In this document: positions 1-7,376 of the stretch, in pieces | Layout of the letters: each line of letters opens with the position of its first letter | How positions within the stretch are numbered: the stretch's first letter is position 1 | NCBI GenBank assembly: GCA_964470915.1 | Contig: CAYYEM010000041.1 | Span: 1 to 13,648 of the forward strand | Direction: 5' to 3' | Source: CAYPXN01 sp964470915 | Lineage (GTDB): Bacteria; UBA10199; JADFYH01 | Length of the DNA stretch: 13,648 bases | Program-made: the position numbers and the translations under genes | The notes under the pieces: model-generated | Databases searched by the model: none | What the model was told of the DNA's origin: nothing | Seen by the model: only the letters and a program-made list of their open reading frames with translations

Positions 1-1004
1 CCTAATTCAAAAAATCCACCCACACCCATATCGGGAGCCAATTTTCTTTTTTCAACCCGATATTCATCTTCTTTAGCTTTGAGAGCAATATCCAATAAAT
101 GTGACTCAGGACGATATCGTTTTGATTCTTCAAGATAATATTCAAAATCTTTCAAATCAAAATGAACCGGCTTCAAGTTTTTATCAATCAAGTCATATTC
201 AAAGCTACGATCCAAGCCTATTTGCAAGCGCAAGCCCTCAACCGCCACTTCTTCCTTCCGAGATGCTTCTCCTAATTTTTTTAACAGTTCAAAACGAGTA
301 AGCTTTAGTTTTGCCATATCAACCGGATCAGAAGGACTGGTTTGACTTTCTCTCAAATTAATTTCTTTATCAATTTTTGAAACAGCATCTAGCATCATGT
401 TTTTGAGCTCACGCGCAAGAATAATTCCATAATAGAGTTGTTTCACCTTTAGAACGACATCACTTGATTTCTGGTTTTTCTTTTCTTTTGCGGCATCAAT
501 TCCAATATTGGCTAAATCTTGAGCGAGTTTAATTTTTCCAAAAGCGGTAATGGGAACACCTACTCCTAATTTAACTCGATTGACGAAGGTTACATCTCCT
601 GTAAAAAAATCATCAATGGCATTAGAAACATCTTTGGGAATAGGAGCCCCTTGATATTCATAGCTTAGAACAGGAATACCTCGCGGCCTGGCTTCTCTTA
701 ATTTGTATTCTGCATCTTTGATATCATAATCAGTTCCCTTGATTTCCGCATTGTTTCTCAGCGCCATGCGAACACAATCCGTCAAATCAAACCGAAATGC
801 ATTTGGGTCTTGGCTTTCATTTTTGGGAGAGTCTACAAGGGCATCGATCTCTTCTTCGTATCTTGCTGTGCTTTCTGGATTTGCCACTTTTGAAATAGTT
901 TTTTTATGCACTGGCACATGCACAGGCATCGTTTCTGTCGCCCAAAGTGTGCCTCCTGAAATCATTGTGAAAAGCAGCAGAAATGTAAGGTTGAACAATT
1001 TCAA
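1..1004 (-). CDS. TolC-family outer-membrane efflux protein, 3' end outside the window
   Basis: The minus strand is open from a TTG at 1004 to the window edge, giving 334 codons plus two bases with no stop. The product starts MKLFNLTFLLLF and has a hydrophobic signal peptide that probably ends at TLWA (residue 22). Residues about 70-120 (DLTDCVRMALRNNAEIKG and the following long helix, then RPRGIPVLSYEYQ) match the start of the TolC/OEP fold. VGVPITAFGKIKLAQ (148-162) and a helical stretch to about 210 follow. A second, related block begins at RPESHLLDIALKAKEDEY (298-315). Known members are trimeric outer-membrane channels that work with inner-membrane pumps or type I secretion. No pump or adaptor gene is visible here; it may lie beyond the left edge. 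The start is tightly constrained: an in-frame TGA sits at 1008-1010 and an AAGGA site lies 7 bases upstream of the TTG. The family call is strong; the transported substrate is unknown. Confidence 0.85.
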   Translation of the reverse strand, partial: MKLFNLTFLLLFTMISGGTLWATETMPVHVPVHKKTISKVANPESTARYEEEIDALVDSPKNESQDPNAFRFDLTDCVRMALRNNAEIKGTDYDIKDAEYKLREARPRGIPVLSYEYQGAPIPKDVSNAIDDFFTGDVTFVNRVKLGVGVPITAFGKIKLAQDLANIGIDAAKEKKNQKSSDVVLKVKQLYYGIILARELKNMMLDAVSKIDKEINLRESQTSPSDPVDMAKLKLTRFELLKKLGEASRKEEVAVEGLRLQIGLDRSFEYDLIDKNLKPVHFDLKDFEYYLEESKRYRPESHLLDIALKAKEDEYRVEKRKLAPDMGVGGFFEL

Positions 1005-1011
1005 TTCTCAA

Positions 1012-1016
1012 TCCTT
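1012..1016 (-). promoter_or_regulatory. Ribosome binding site fixing the TTG start of the TolC-like gene
   Basis: The minus strand reads AAGGA here, 7 bases before the TTG at 1004-1002. The in-frame stop at 1008-1010 excludes any start further upstream. The next ATG (codon 14) would cut away the charged start and most of the signal peptide. Confidence 0.65.
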
Positions 1017-1113
1017 CGTAGATAGAAATTAGCTTTTGTTTCAATAGCTTATAAGGGCTGTGCTCCTAACACAGGGCTGGATTGGGGTCAATGGAGCATT
1101 CAAGCTTTTTAAA

Positions 1114-2382
1114 TTAGTCTTCTCTTGACCCCACTTGAACTAAGGATGGATTTAAAGGAAGTGTTAAATAAAACTGGGAACCTTGGCCTTTTTTAGACTC
1201 TACCCAGATACGCCCCCCATGCAGTTCTACAATTTTTTTAGCAAGTGCAAGGCCAAGACCCGAACCTCCATAACGACGTGTTTCTTCCTGTTCCGCTTGT
1301 CGAAATTCTTCAAAAATCATCTGTTGATCTTTTTCATCAATACCCACCCCCGTATCTTTTACACAAATTTTCAAGCGATCACCTGTTTTCTGGGAAGAAA
1401 TGGATATATTTCCCTGAGGCGTAAATTTAACCGCATTCCCAATCAAATCTCGAAACAGATGTTTCAATTCTCTTTCATCCCCATAAACATCAGGGGTATT
1501 TTCAGGCCAGTCGAGCTCTAGCTGGCAACCTTGCACTTCAATATTTGAAGCTAACTCTTTTGAAATTTCTAAAATTAATTTTTTAAGATTTATTTTTTTA
1601 ACAGCCAGATTCACTAAACCTGTCTGATATTTAGTAAGATCCAGAATGTGATCAACCATTTCTAACAAGGCTTGGCCTGAATTTTTCATCATCTCTAAAT
1701 ATCGACGATAATTCTCATTCAAGATTTGATCGGGATCCTCGATCAACACATCCGTTAAACCCAATATTCCATGGAGCGGAGTTCTCAACTCATGGGTGAT
1801 ATTACTTACAAATTGGGTTTTCAGCTTGGCCACTTCTGAAAGTTTAATATTTTGTTTTAAAAGAGTGTCGTAATAATTACTATTTTCAATAAAAACAGCC
1901 CCTAGGCTAATTAAGGTAGAAAACAACTCAATATCTTCTGAATCGTAGCCTTTTTTTTCTTCACAAGGCCCTAAATTAAAAATCCCTAAAAATTTTTTTT
2001 CTACAATCAATGGAAAAGCAACTTCTGAATTCCATTCTGAATAAAAAGTAAGTGCTGAACTTCTTAAATCCAAAAGCTTTGAATCTTCAACCAGCTGATG
2101 TCGAGATAGAGAATGCCCATCTCTTCGAAGCCATAAAATTAAGGGATGATTCGCTGAAATTGAAAAAGCAAGTGGGCTAGGGCCCAAATGCTCTTTCAAT
2201 GTAAATTGTTGAAGACCTGAATCAAACAAAAGAATCGAAGCACCTTCAGCACCACTCACTTCAACCATAGTGATCAGTAAAGTTTTATAGACCTCTTCAT
2301 GATTATTCAGGGAAGCAAGGCGAGAACCATATTTTAAAAATACATCCCGCCAATTATATTTGGGACGTGCTCTAAAAAACAT
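1114..2382 (-). CDS. Cytosolic GAF-domain sensor histidine kinase
   Basis: This 422-residue protein has the layout of a soluble sensor kinase. Residues about 25-170 resemble a GAF domain (GAEGASILLFD at 44-54; VAFPLIVEKKFLGIFNLG at 121-138). A linker helix leads to the dimerisation/phosphoacceptor domain with FVSNITHELRTPLHGILG, where His197 is the expected phosphorylation site. The ATPase domain is complete: N box DLIGNAVKF (Asn316), G1 DTGVGID (343-349), F box FEEF (357-360) and G2 GGSGLGLALAKK (372-383). There is no signal peptide, membrane helix or receiver domain, so it should sense a cytoplasmic or diffusible cue and pass phosphate to a separate regulator. No response regulator gene is in the window. 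It starts 27 bases after argF on the same strand, with no terminator seen between them, so co-transcription with argBDF is likely. No good Shine-Dalgarno precedes the ATG. The kinase call is firm; the signal and target are unknown. Confidence 0.9.
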   Translation of the reverse strand: MFFRARPKYNWRDVFLKYGSRLASLNNHEEVYKTLLITMVEVSGAEGASILLFDSGLQQFTLKEHLGPSPLAFSISANHPLILWLRRDGHSLSRHQLVEDSKLLDLRSSALTFYSEWNSEVAFPLIVEKKFLGIFNLGPCEEKKGYDSEDIELFSTLISLGAVFIENSNYYDTLLKQNIKLSEVAKLKTQFVSNITHELRTPLHGILGLTDVLIEDPDQILNENYRRYLEMMKNSGQALLEMVDHILDLTKYQTGLVNLAVKKINLKKLILEISKELASNIEVQGCQLELDWPENTPDVYGDERELKHLFRDLIGNAVKFTPQGNISISSQKTGDRLKICVKDTGVGIDEKDQQMIFEEFRQAEQEETRRYGGSGLGLALAKKIVELHGGRIWVESKKGQGSQFYLTLPLNPSLVQVGSRED

Positions 2383-2409
2383 AAGTGTATTGTATGGAAG
2401 TAAAGAGGT

Positions 2410-3312
2410 CTAAGCAAGAAAATGCGCTAAAATTGCTTTTTGCATATGCAGACGATTTTCAGCCTCTTCAAAAACTCTAGATTGAGCACCATCCATCACT
2501 TCATCTGTAATTTCCTCGCCCCTATGAGCCGGCAAGCAATGAAGTACAATAGCATCAGAGGCTGCATGAGAAAGGAGTTCCTGGTTCACCTGAAAAGGCT
2601 CAAAAGCTTTTCTTTTTTTATCTTCTACCTTTTGACCCATTGAAAACCAGGTATCCGTATAAATCACGTCGACGCTTTTCACCGCTTCTAAAGGGTCTGT
2701 CATAAGTGCAATATGAGGATGGTGTCCTATTTGAGTCAGCAGAGAAGCCGAAGGGGCGTAACCTTTTGGGCAAGCAACATTTAACTCAAATCCCAACACC
2801 AGCGCTGCTTCAATCCAAGAGTTAGCTAAATTGTTACCATCCCCCACATAAGCAACCTTCATTTTGCCTAGGTCCTTCTTTTCTTCCTGAATAGTCATGA
2901 GGTCAGCTAAAAGTTGTACGGGATGAAACAAATCAGACAAGCCATTAATCACAGGAACAGTGGCGTATTGAGCAAGCAATTCAATATTTCTCTGGGAAAA
3001 AGTTCGAATCATGATGCCGTGGACATATCGAGAAAGCACTCGAGCTGTATCTTCGTAAGTCTCTCCTCTTCCTAATTGACTCTCTTGGGAGCTTAAATTC
3101 AAGGCATGACCTCCCAATTCAAACATAGCTACTTCAAAGGAAACCCGAGTACGAGTAGAGCTTTTCTCAAAAATCATAGCTAAGGTTTTGCCTTCAAGAG
3201 GTTTGGGATGTTTTTTCTTTCCACGTAGTGACTTAAAATGATGGGCACTTTTGAGTAAAGTTTCTATTTCAGCGGCTTTAAAATCTAATAGAGATAATAG
3301 GTTTTTATTCAT
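2410..3312 (-). CDS. argF: Ornithine carbamoyltransferase
   Basis: ArgF makes citrulline from ornithine and carbamoyl phosphate in cytosolic arginine biosynthesis. With the start at 3312 the protein has 300 residues, normal for the family. Carbamoyl-phosphate motif SSTRTR is at 51-56, HPVQLLAD at 130-137, the ornithine-binding DTWFSMG loop at 220-226 and the HCLPAHRGEEIT signature at 258-269. The last favours true ornithine rather than N-acetylornithine carbamoyltransferase. The frame stays open upstream to an ATG at 3357, but MNKNLLSLLDF is the usual start of the family and has a GGGGA ribosome-binding-like sequence just before it. The extra 15 residues of the longer version would be encoded inside argD. 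From 3312 the gene overlaps the end of argD by 8 bases, which suggests translational coupling. The last enzymes, argG and argH, are not in the window. Confidence 0.95.
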   Translation of the reverse strand: MNKNLLSLLDFKAAEIETLLKSAHHFKSLRGKKKHPKPLEGKTLAMIFEKSSTRTRVSFEVAMFELGGHALNLSSQESQLGRGETYEDTARVLSRYVHGIMIRTFSQRNIELLAQYATVPVINGLSDLFHPVQLLADLMTIQEEKKDLGKMKVAYVGDGNNLANSWIEAALVLGFELNVACPKGYAPSASLLTQIGHHPHIALMTDPLEAVKSVDVIYTDTWFSMGQKVEDKKRKAFEPFQVNQELLSHAASDAIVLHCLPAHRGEEITDEVMDGAQSRVFEEAENRLHMQKAILAHFLA

Positions 3313-4501
3313 GAAATTCCCCGAAAATTTCATCAAGTCGAGCGACAGCAAAATCAATCTCTTCTTTTGATATCAATAAGGGAGGGACAAACCTTAAGAC
3401 TTTTTCTTGAGTGCAGTTAAGAAGCAAACCTTTTTCTATACCTTTCAAAACAATTTCTTTTCCAGGAATAGTTAAAGTAACACCTAACATCAAACCTTGC
3501 CCTTTCACCTCAGAAATAAAACTAAATTTATCTTTTAATTTCAATAACTTAGATGTGAAATATTCACCTGAATTGTTCGCGTTAGCTAGTGCCCCAGATT
3601 GCAAGATTTGCAGCACTTTTTTCGCAACCTGAGTCACAAAAGGATTTCCACCAAAAGTAGAAGCATGATCCCCAGGCTCAAAAGCCTGAGCAATTTCTTC
3701 CTTGGCTAAAATAGCTCCAATAGGAAGTCCTCCCGCTAAACCTTTCGCTAAAGTTAAAATATCAGGCTTCACCCCACTGTGTTCATAAGCAAATAATTTT
3801 CCAGTTCTTCCCACTCCTGTTTGAATTTCATCGTAAATTAAAAGAAGCCCTCTTTGATCGCATAATTGTCGGAGCGACTTTAAATACTCTTGGCCAGCAA
3901 AGACTACCCCACCCTCTCCCTGAACAAGTTCCAACATAATCGCTGCAGTTTGTGGAGTAATGGCTTTCTCAACTGCCTCTAAGTTGTTATAAGGCACATG
4001 TTTAAATCCAGGCATGAGGGGGTCAAAGCCCTTTTTAATTTTTTCCTGACCCGTTGCGCTCATCATCGCCAAAGTTCGACCATGAAAAGAATTTATCATT
4101 GTAATCACTTCAAATTTGTCAGGCTGACCTTTTTTCTTGAAATATTTTCGGAGCAGCTTCACAGCGCCTTCATTGGCTTCTGCACCGGAGTTACAGAAGA
4201 ACACTCTGTCAGCAAAAGAATTTTTTACCAATAGCTCTGCCAGCTCAATCCCTGGCACCGTATGATAAAGATTCGAAGTATGAGTAAGAGTTTTGATTTG
4301 CTCAGAAACTGTTTTCACAATTTCAGGATGGGAATGTCCCAAACAATTCACTGCAATTCCTGCCACAAGATCGAGATATTTTTTACCTTCCACATCCCAA
4401 ACCCATGAACCTTCTCCCCGCTCCAACACAATAGGCAAGCGGCCATAAGTATTCATCAAAACTTTAGCAGATCGATCAATGTAAGACTGATTCGTCGTCA
4501 T
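3305..4501 (-). CDS. argD: Acetylornithine aminotransferase (class III, PLP-dependent)
   Basis: ArgD transfers an amino group from glutamate to N-acetylglutamate semialdehyde, giving N-acetylornithine; many homologues also act in lysine synthesis. The 398-residue protein is full length. Visible motifs are HTSNLYHT (73-80), the PLP phosphate-binding SGAEANEGA (105-113), SFHGRT (138-143), the PLP-ring aspartate in YDEIQTGVGRTG (Asp224), and TLAKGLAGGLPIGA with the Schiff-base Lys253. STFGGNPF (281-288) completes the class III pattern. It starts two bases after the argB stop and its last codons overlap the start of argF, so it is the middle gene of a compact operon. The context with argB and argF favours the acetylornithine role over GABA, ornithine or succinylornithine aminotransferase. 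Confidence 0.95.
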   Translation of the reverse strand: MTTNQSYIDRSAKVLMNTYGRLPIVLERGEGSWVWDVEGKKYLDLVAGIAVNCLGHSHPEIVKTVSEQIKTLTHTSNLYHTVPGIELAELLVKNSFADRVFFCNSGAEANEGAVKLLRKYFKKKGQPDKFEVITMINSFHGRTLAMMSATGQEKIKKGFDPLMPGFKHVPYNNLEAVEKAITPQTAAIMLELVQGEGGVVFAGQEYLKSLRQLCDQRGLLLIYDEIQTGVGRTGKLFAYEHSGVKPDILTLAKGLAGGLPIGAILAKEEIAQAFEPGDHASTFGGNPFVTQVAKKVLQILQSGALANANNSGEYFTSKLLKLKDKFSFISEVKGQGLMLGVTLTIPGKEIVLKGIEKGLLLNCTQEKVLRFVPPLLISKEEIDFAVARLDEIFGEFHE

Positions 4502-4503
4502 AG

Positions 4504-5382
4504 TTAACTCAAAACAGTTCCAACCCCTTGGTCAGTGAAAATTTCTAGCAGAATAGAATGTTCCGCACGACCATCAATGATATGCGCACTTTTCACATTA
4601 TTTGCCATAGCCTTAATACAACACTCTACCTTTGGAATCATACCACCCTTAATCACTCCCTCTTTAATCAATCGTTTTGCTTCGCTTACTCCCAGATTTG
4701 AAATCAGAGAACCATCAGCACCCTTCACTCCCTCCACATCGGTAAGTAATACCAATTTCTCAGCTTGAAGCGCTGAGGCAACAGCTCCGGCTACAAGATC
4801 CGCATTAATATTTAACACGACTCCTTTTTCAGATACTCCAACGGGGGCAATAACAGGAATGAAATTATCTTTATCTAAAACACTTAAAACAGCCGCGTTC
4901 ACTTCGGTGACATTTCCTACACGACCCAAATCAATAATCTCATGAACTTTCTGATCAAAGGTCACTTTTTCCTTTGGTAATTGTTTCGCTTTCACCAAAT
5001 CACCGTCGGCTCCGGACACACCCACTGCCTTGCCGCCATTCCGATTAATTAAGCGAACAATTTCTTTATTAACCTTTCCCACTAAAACCATTTCCACCAC
5101 ATCCATGGTGGCTTCATCGGTAATACGAATCCCTCGATGAAACTTAGACTCAATGCCCATTTGCTCTAATACTTTTCCAATTTGAGGGCCTCCACCATGA
5201 ACTACCACTGGATTAAGACCAATATATTTCATGAGAACAATATCTTTTGCGAAAGTTTCCTTGAGGTTCTCATCTACCATGGCATTTCCACCGTATTTGA
5301 TGACGATGGTTTTCCCATAAAACTTCTTAATATAAGGCAAAGCCTCCATGAGAGTGGAAGCTTTTTGCATGGCTTCTTGCAT
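4504..5382 (-). CDS. argB: Acetylglutamate kinase
   Basis: ArgB phosphorylates N-acetylglutamate, the second step of arginine synthesis. The 292-residue protein has the amino-acid-kinase fold. VIKYGGNAM carries the phosphate-binding Lys29, VHGGGPQIG (61-69) is the glycine-rich substrate loop, and RITDEATMDVVEMVL (86-100), NINADLVAGA (191-200), LLTDVEGV (212-219) and KGGMIPK (245-251) follow. About 25 residues precede the kinase core (MEALPYIKKFYGKT). This N-terminal helix is typical of hexameric, arginine-inhibited enzymes, so feedback control by arginine is likely (inferred from family knowledge). Two ATGs are possible, at 5382 and 5370, and neither has a clear Shine-Dalgarno. The gene starts only about 20 bases after a terminator's T-tract, so its promoter must overlap that hairpin or it depends on read-through. 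argC and argJ are not nearby. Confidence 0.95.
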   Translation of the reverse strand: MQEAMQKASTLMEALPYIKKFYGKTIVIKYGGNAMVDENLKETFAKDIVLMKYIGLNPVVVHGGGPQIGKVLEQMGIESKFHRGIRITDEATMDVVEMVLVGKVNKEIVRLINRNGGKAVGVSGADGDLVKAKQLPKEKVTFDQKVHEIIDLGRVGNVTEVNAAVLSVLDKDNFIPVIAPVGVSEKGVVLNINADLVAGAVASALQAEKLVLLTDVEGVKGADGSLISNLGVSEAKRLIKEGVIKGGMIPKVECCIKAMANNVKSAHIIDGRAEHSILLEIFTDQGVGTVLS

Positions 5383-5392
5383 ATTTTTTTAC

Positions 5393-5452
5393 AGTGAGAC
5401 GTAAAATAAAAAGGAGGGTGAGAAAAACTCACACCTCATTTCTACTCTCACT
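5393..5452. repeat. Nested GTGAG/CTCAC inverted repeats in the hslU-argB gap
   Basis: On the plus strand GTGAG occurs at 5394-5398 and 5418-5422, and CTCAC at 5428-5432 and 5447-5451. The inner pair forms the terminator stem. The outer pair extends to seven perfect pairs (AGTGAGA at 5393-5399 with TCTCACT at 5446-5452). The outer upstream arm can also pair with the terminator's downstream arm (AAGGAG and TGAG of one against CTCA and CTCCTT of the other, two bases bulged). This is compatible with a regulatory RNA or a symmetric protein site, but it could be chance in a short low-complexity stretch. Confidence 0.5.
5402..5437 (-). terminator. Intrinsic terminator after hslU
   Basis: On the minus strand GAGG(T)GTGAG pairs with CTCACCCTC around a TTTTT loop. 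This is a nine-pair stem with one bulged base (arms 5428-5437 and 5414-5422). The run CTTTTTATTTTA follows at once. It lies between the hslU stop (5458) and argB (5382), so it should end the xerC-hslV-hslU transcript. Efficiency may be partial because of the bulge and the mixed T-tract. Confidence 0.7.
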
Positions 5453-5457
5453 CCTTA

Positions 5458-6813
5458 TTAAAGTATGTATCGACTCAAATCTTGATCTTTCGCAATATCA
5501 CTTAAACGATCCCTCACAAAACTATTTGTAATACTGACGGCCTCTCCTCTCATTTCAGGAGCTTTAAAAGATACATCTTCTAACACTTTTTCCATAATAG
5601 TGTGCAAACGTCGCGCACCAATATTTTCAGTTCTTTCATTCACAATCGCTGCAAAAGATGCAATTTCTTGAATGCCATCCTTTTTAAATTCGACACTCAC
5701 TCCCTCTGTAGCAAGCAATGCCACATACTGCTTAGTTAAAGAATTCTCTGGCTCTACTAGAATTCTTAAAAAATCACCTTCGCTTAAAGGATCTAACTCA
5801 ACTCGAATTGGAAAACGCCCCTGTAATTCAGGTATTAAATCTGAAGGTTTAGAAACATGAAAAGCTCCAGCCGCAATAAATAAAATATGATCTGTTTTTA
5901 CCATGCCATGCTTTGTATTCACAGTAGAACCTTCGACAATGGGCAAAATATCTCGCTGCACTCCTTCACGAGAAACATCAGGCCCTTGCCCCGATTCTTT
6001 CCCTGCAATTTTATCAATTTCGTCCAAAAAGACGATACCATTCTGCTCAACCCGTTCTACTGCATTTTTTACCACTGCATCCATATCGATGAGTCTTTGA
6101 GCTTCTTCTTGCAATAAAATTTGTCTCGCTTCTGCAACTTTCATTTTCCGACGTTTATTGTTTTTTGGCATGAAATTTTGAAACATCTCTTTAATGTTCA
6201 TACCAATTTCATCCATATTCGTTCCACTAATCACTTCGATCATCGGCATGGGAGCACTTGCAGCAATATCAATTTCTACCGTACGTGTTTCCATTTTTCC
6301 TTCGCGCAACATCTTTCTAAATTTGTCACGAGTATTTTCTTGTGGCGCTACTTCTTCTTTGGGTGTTTCCTCTACAATTTCTGATGTTTTTACAGACTTT
6401 TGACGAGGTACCAGCAAATCCAACAGCTTATCTTCGACCAACTCCTCTGCTTTTTTTAATACCTTAGCCTTTTCTTCTTCCTTCACCATATTCACTGCCA
6501 AGTCCGTCAGTTCTCGAATAATAGACTCTACATCTTTTCCTACGTAACCCACTTCTGTGAATTTTGAGGCTTCAACTTTTACAAAAGGAGCTTGAGCAAG
6601 TTTCGCCAAACGACGAGCGATCTCAGTTTTACCCACGCCTGTAGAGCCAATCATAATGATATTTTTAGGCGCAATTTCATCACGCAATTCTTTGGGTACT
6701 TGCTGACGCCGCCAACGATTTCGCAAAGCGATCGCTACTGCCTTTTTGGCTTTCGCTTGACCAATAATATATTTATCTAATTCGCTCACAATTTCTCTAG
6801 GAGTAAAATTCAT
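5458..6813 (-). CDS. hslU: HslU (ClpY) ATPase subunit of the HslVU protease
   Basis: HslU is the hexameric AAA+ unfoldase that feeds proteins into the HslV peptidase in the cytosol. At 451 residues it is full length. The N-terminal TPREIVSELDKYIIGQ is typical. Walker A is GSTGVGKT (56-63), the pore loop GYVG is at 89-92 and Walker B is IVFLDEID (260-267). SREGVQRDILPIVEGS (281-296) and the sensor-2 motif GARRLHT (399-405) follow. Residues about 105-245 form the HslU-specific I domain, which here carries a charged, low-complexity stretch (about 139-165). The C-terminal DLSRYIL matches the tail that docks into HslV and activates it. It begins 6 bases after hslV, and its GAGG ribosome site lies inside the last hslV codons. 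The intrinsic terminator follows within about 25 bases. Confidence 0.97.
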   Translation of the reverse strand: MNFTPREIVSELDKYIIGQAKAKKAVAIALRNRWRRQQVPKELRDEIAPKNIIMIGSTGVGKTEIARRLAKLAQAPFVKVEASKFTEVGYVGKDVESIIRELTDLAVNMVKEEEKAKVLKKAEELVEDKLLDLLVPRQKSVKTSEIVEETPKEEVAPQENTRDKFRKMLREGKMETRTVEIDIAASAPMPMIEVISGTNMDEIGMNIKEMFQNFMPKNNKRRKMKVAEARQILLQEEAQRLIDMDAVVKNAVERVEQNGIVFLDEIDKIAGKESGQGPDVSREGVQRDILPIVEGSTVNTKHGMVKTDHILFIAAGAFHVSKPSDLIPELQGRFPIRVELDPLSEGDFLRILVEPENSLTKQYVALLATEGVSVEFKKDGIQEIASFAAIVNERTENIGARRLHTIMEKVLEDVSFKAPEMRGEAVSITNSFVRDRLSDIAKDQDLSRYIL

Positions 6814-6819
6814 ATTTCT

Positions 6820-7365
6820 TTAAACCTCTTCCACCGTAATTCGATCATTGGTAAAAACACAAATTTCTGCTGCAATTTTTAGAGATTCTTCTGCAATTTC
6901 TTTGGCTGAAAGTGAAGTGTGCTTCATTAAGGCTCTCCCGGCCGCCAAAGCATAGGGGCCTCCTGAACCTATTGCACTCACACCATCGTCAGGTTCAATC
7001 ACATCACCATTTCCTGATAAGGTATAAATTTTATCCTTATCAGCTACAATTAATAAAGCTTCCAAACGCCTAAGCACTCGATCCGTACGCCACTCTTTCG
7101 CTAATTCCACAGCCGCACGAGTTAAATTATTTCGATATTCATCGAGTTTTATTTCAAATTTTTCAAAAAGGGTAAAGGCATCTGCAGTTGAGCCGGCAAA
7201 ACCTGCAATCACCTTGTCGCTTTTCATACGGCGAACTTTGCGCGCACTATGTTTCATCACCGTATTTTGCATGCTAACTTGCCCATCTCCTGCAATAGCA
7301 ACTTTGTCATTCCTTTTTACTGCAATAATGGTGGTACCGCGTAATTGATATGAGTTTTGGTCCAT
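6820..7365 (-). CDS. hslV: HslV (ClpQ) threonine peptidase subunit
   Basis: HslV forms the double-hexamer proteolytic chamber of HslVU. The 181-residue product reads MDQNSYQLRGTTIIAVKR; the expected N-terminal nucleophile is Thr11 of the TT pair, so a ten-residue leader must be removed. Core motifs are AIAGDGQVS (23-31), ARKVRRM with Lys43 (Lys33 after processing, a conserved active-site residue), AGFAGSTADAFTL (54-66) and AIGSGGPYALAAGRAL (131-146). No other Met lies near the start. The ATG has a good AAAGGA site that overlaps the xerC stop, so the leader is probably real. The gene follows xerC by 9 bases and precedes hslU by 6, consistent with co-translation of the two protease subunits. 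Confidence 0.97.
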   Translation of the reverse strand: MDQNSYQLRGTTIIAVKRNDKVAIAGDGQVSMQNTVMKHSARKVRRMKSDKVIAGFAGSTADAFTLFEKFEIKLDEYRNNLTRAAVELAKEWRTDRVLRRLEALLIVADKDKIYTLSGNGDVIEPDDGVSAIGSGGPYALAAGRALMKHTSLSAKEIAEESLKIAAEICVFTNDRITVEEV

Positions 7366-7370
7366 AATAA

Positions 7371-7376
7371 TCCTTT
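7371..7376 (-). promoter_or_regulatory. Ribosome binding site of hslV overlapping the xerC stop
   Basis: The minus strand reads AAAGGA, overlapping the xerC TAA (7375-7377) and ending 5 bases before the hslV ATG. This supports the annotated HslV start and close translational linkage of the two genes. Confidence 0.65.

Noticed and set aside
101..1032. Plus-strand open frames over the first kilobase
   Set aside because: They lie opposite the continuous TolC-like minus-strand frame and their products are low-complexity with no recognisable family.
1048..1053. TATAAG as a -10 box for the TolC-like gene
   Set aside because: It is a good -10 match, but no reasonable -35 lies 16-18 bases upstream; TTGACC further up is 32 bases away.
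1055..1075. CTGTG/CACAG hairpin between the histidine kinase and the TolC-like gene
   Set aside because: The stem is only five pairs with a seven-base loop and no T-tract follows, so it is not a credible terminator.
2913..2924. HPVQ instead of HPCQ in ArgF as a sign of altered function
   Set aside because: The third position of this motif varies in working ornithine carbamoyltransferases and all other motifs are intact.
3313..3357. Longer ArgF beginning at 3357
   Set aside because: The extra residues are encoded inside argD, do not resemble ArgF N-termini, and a better start exists at 3312.
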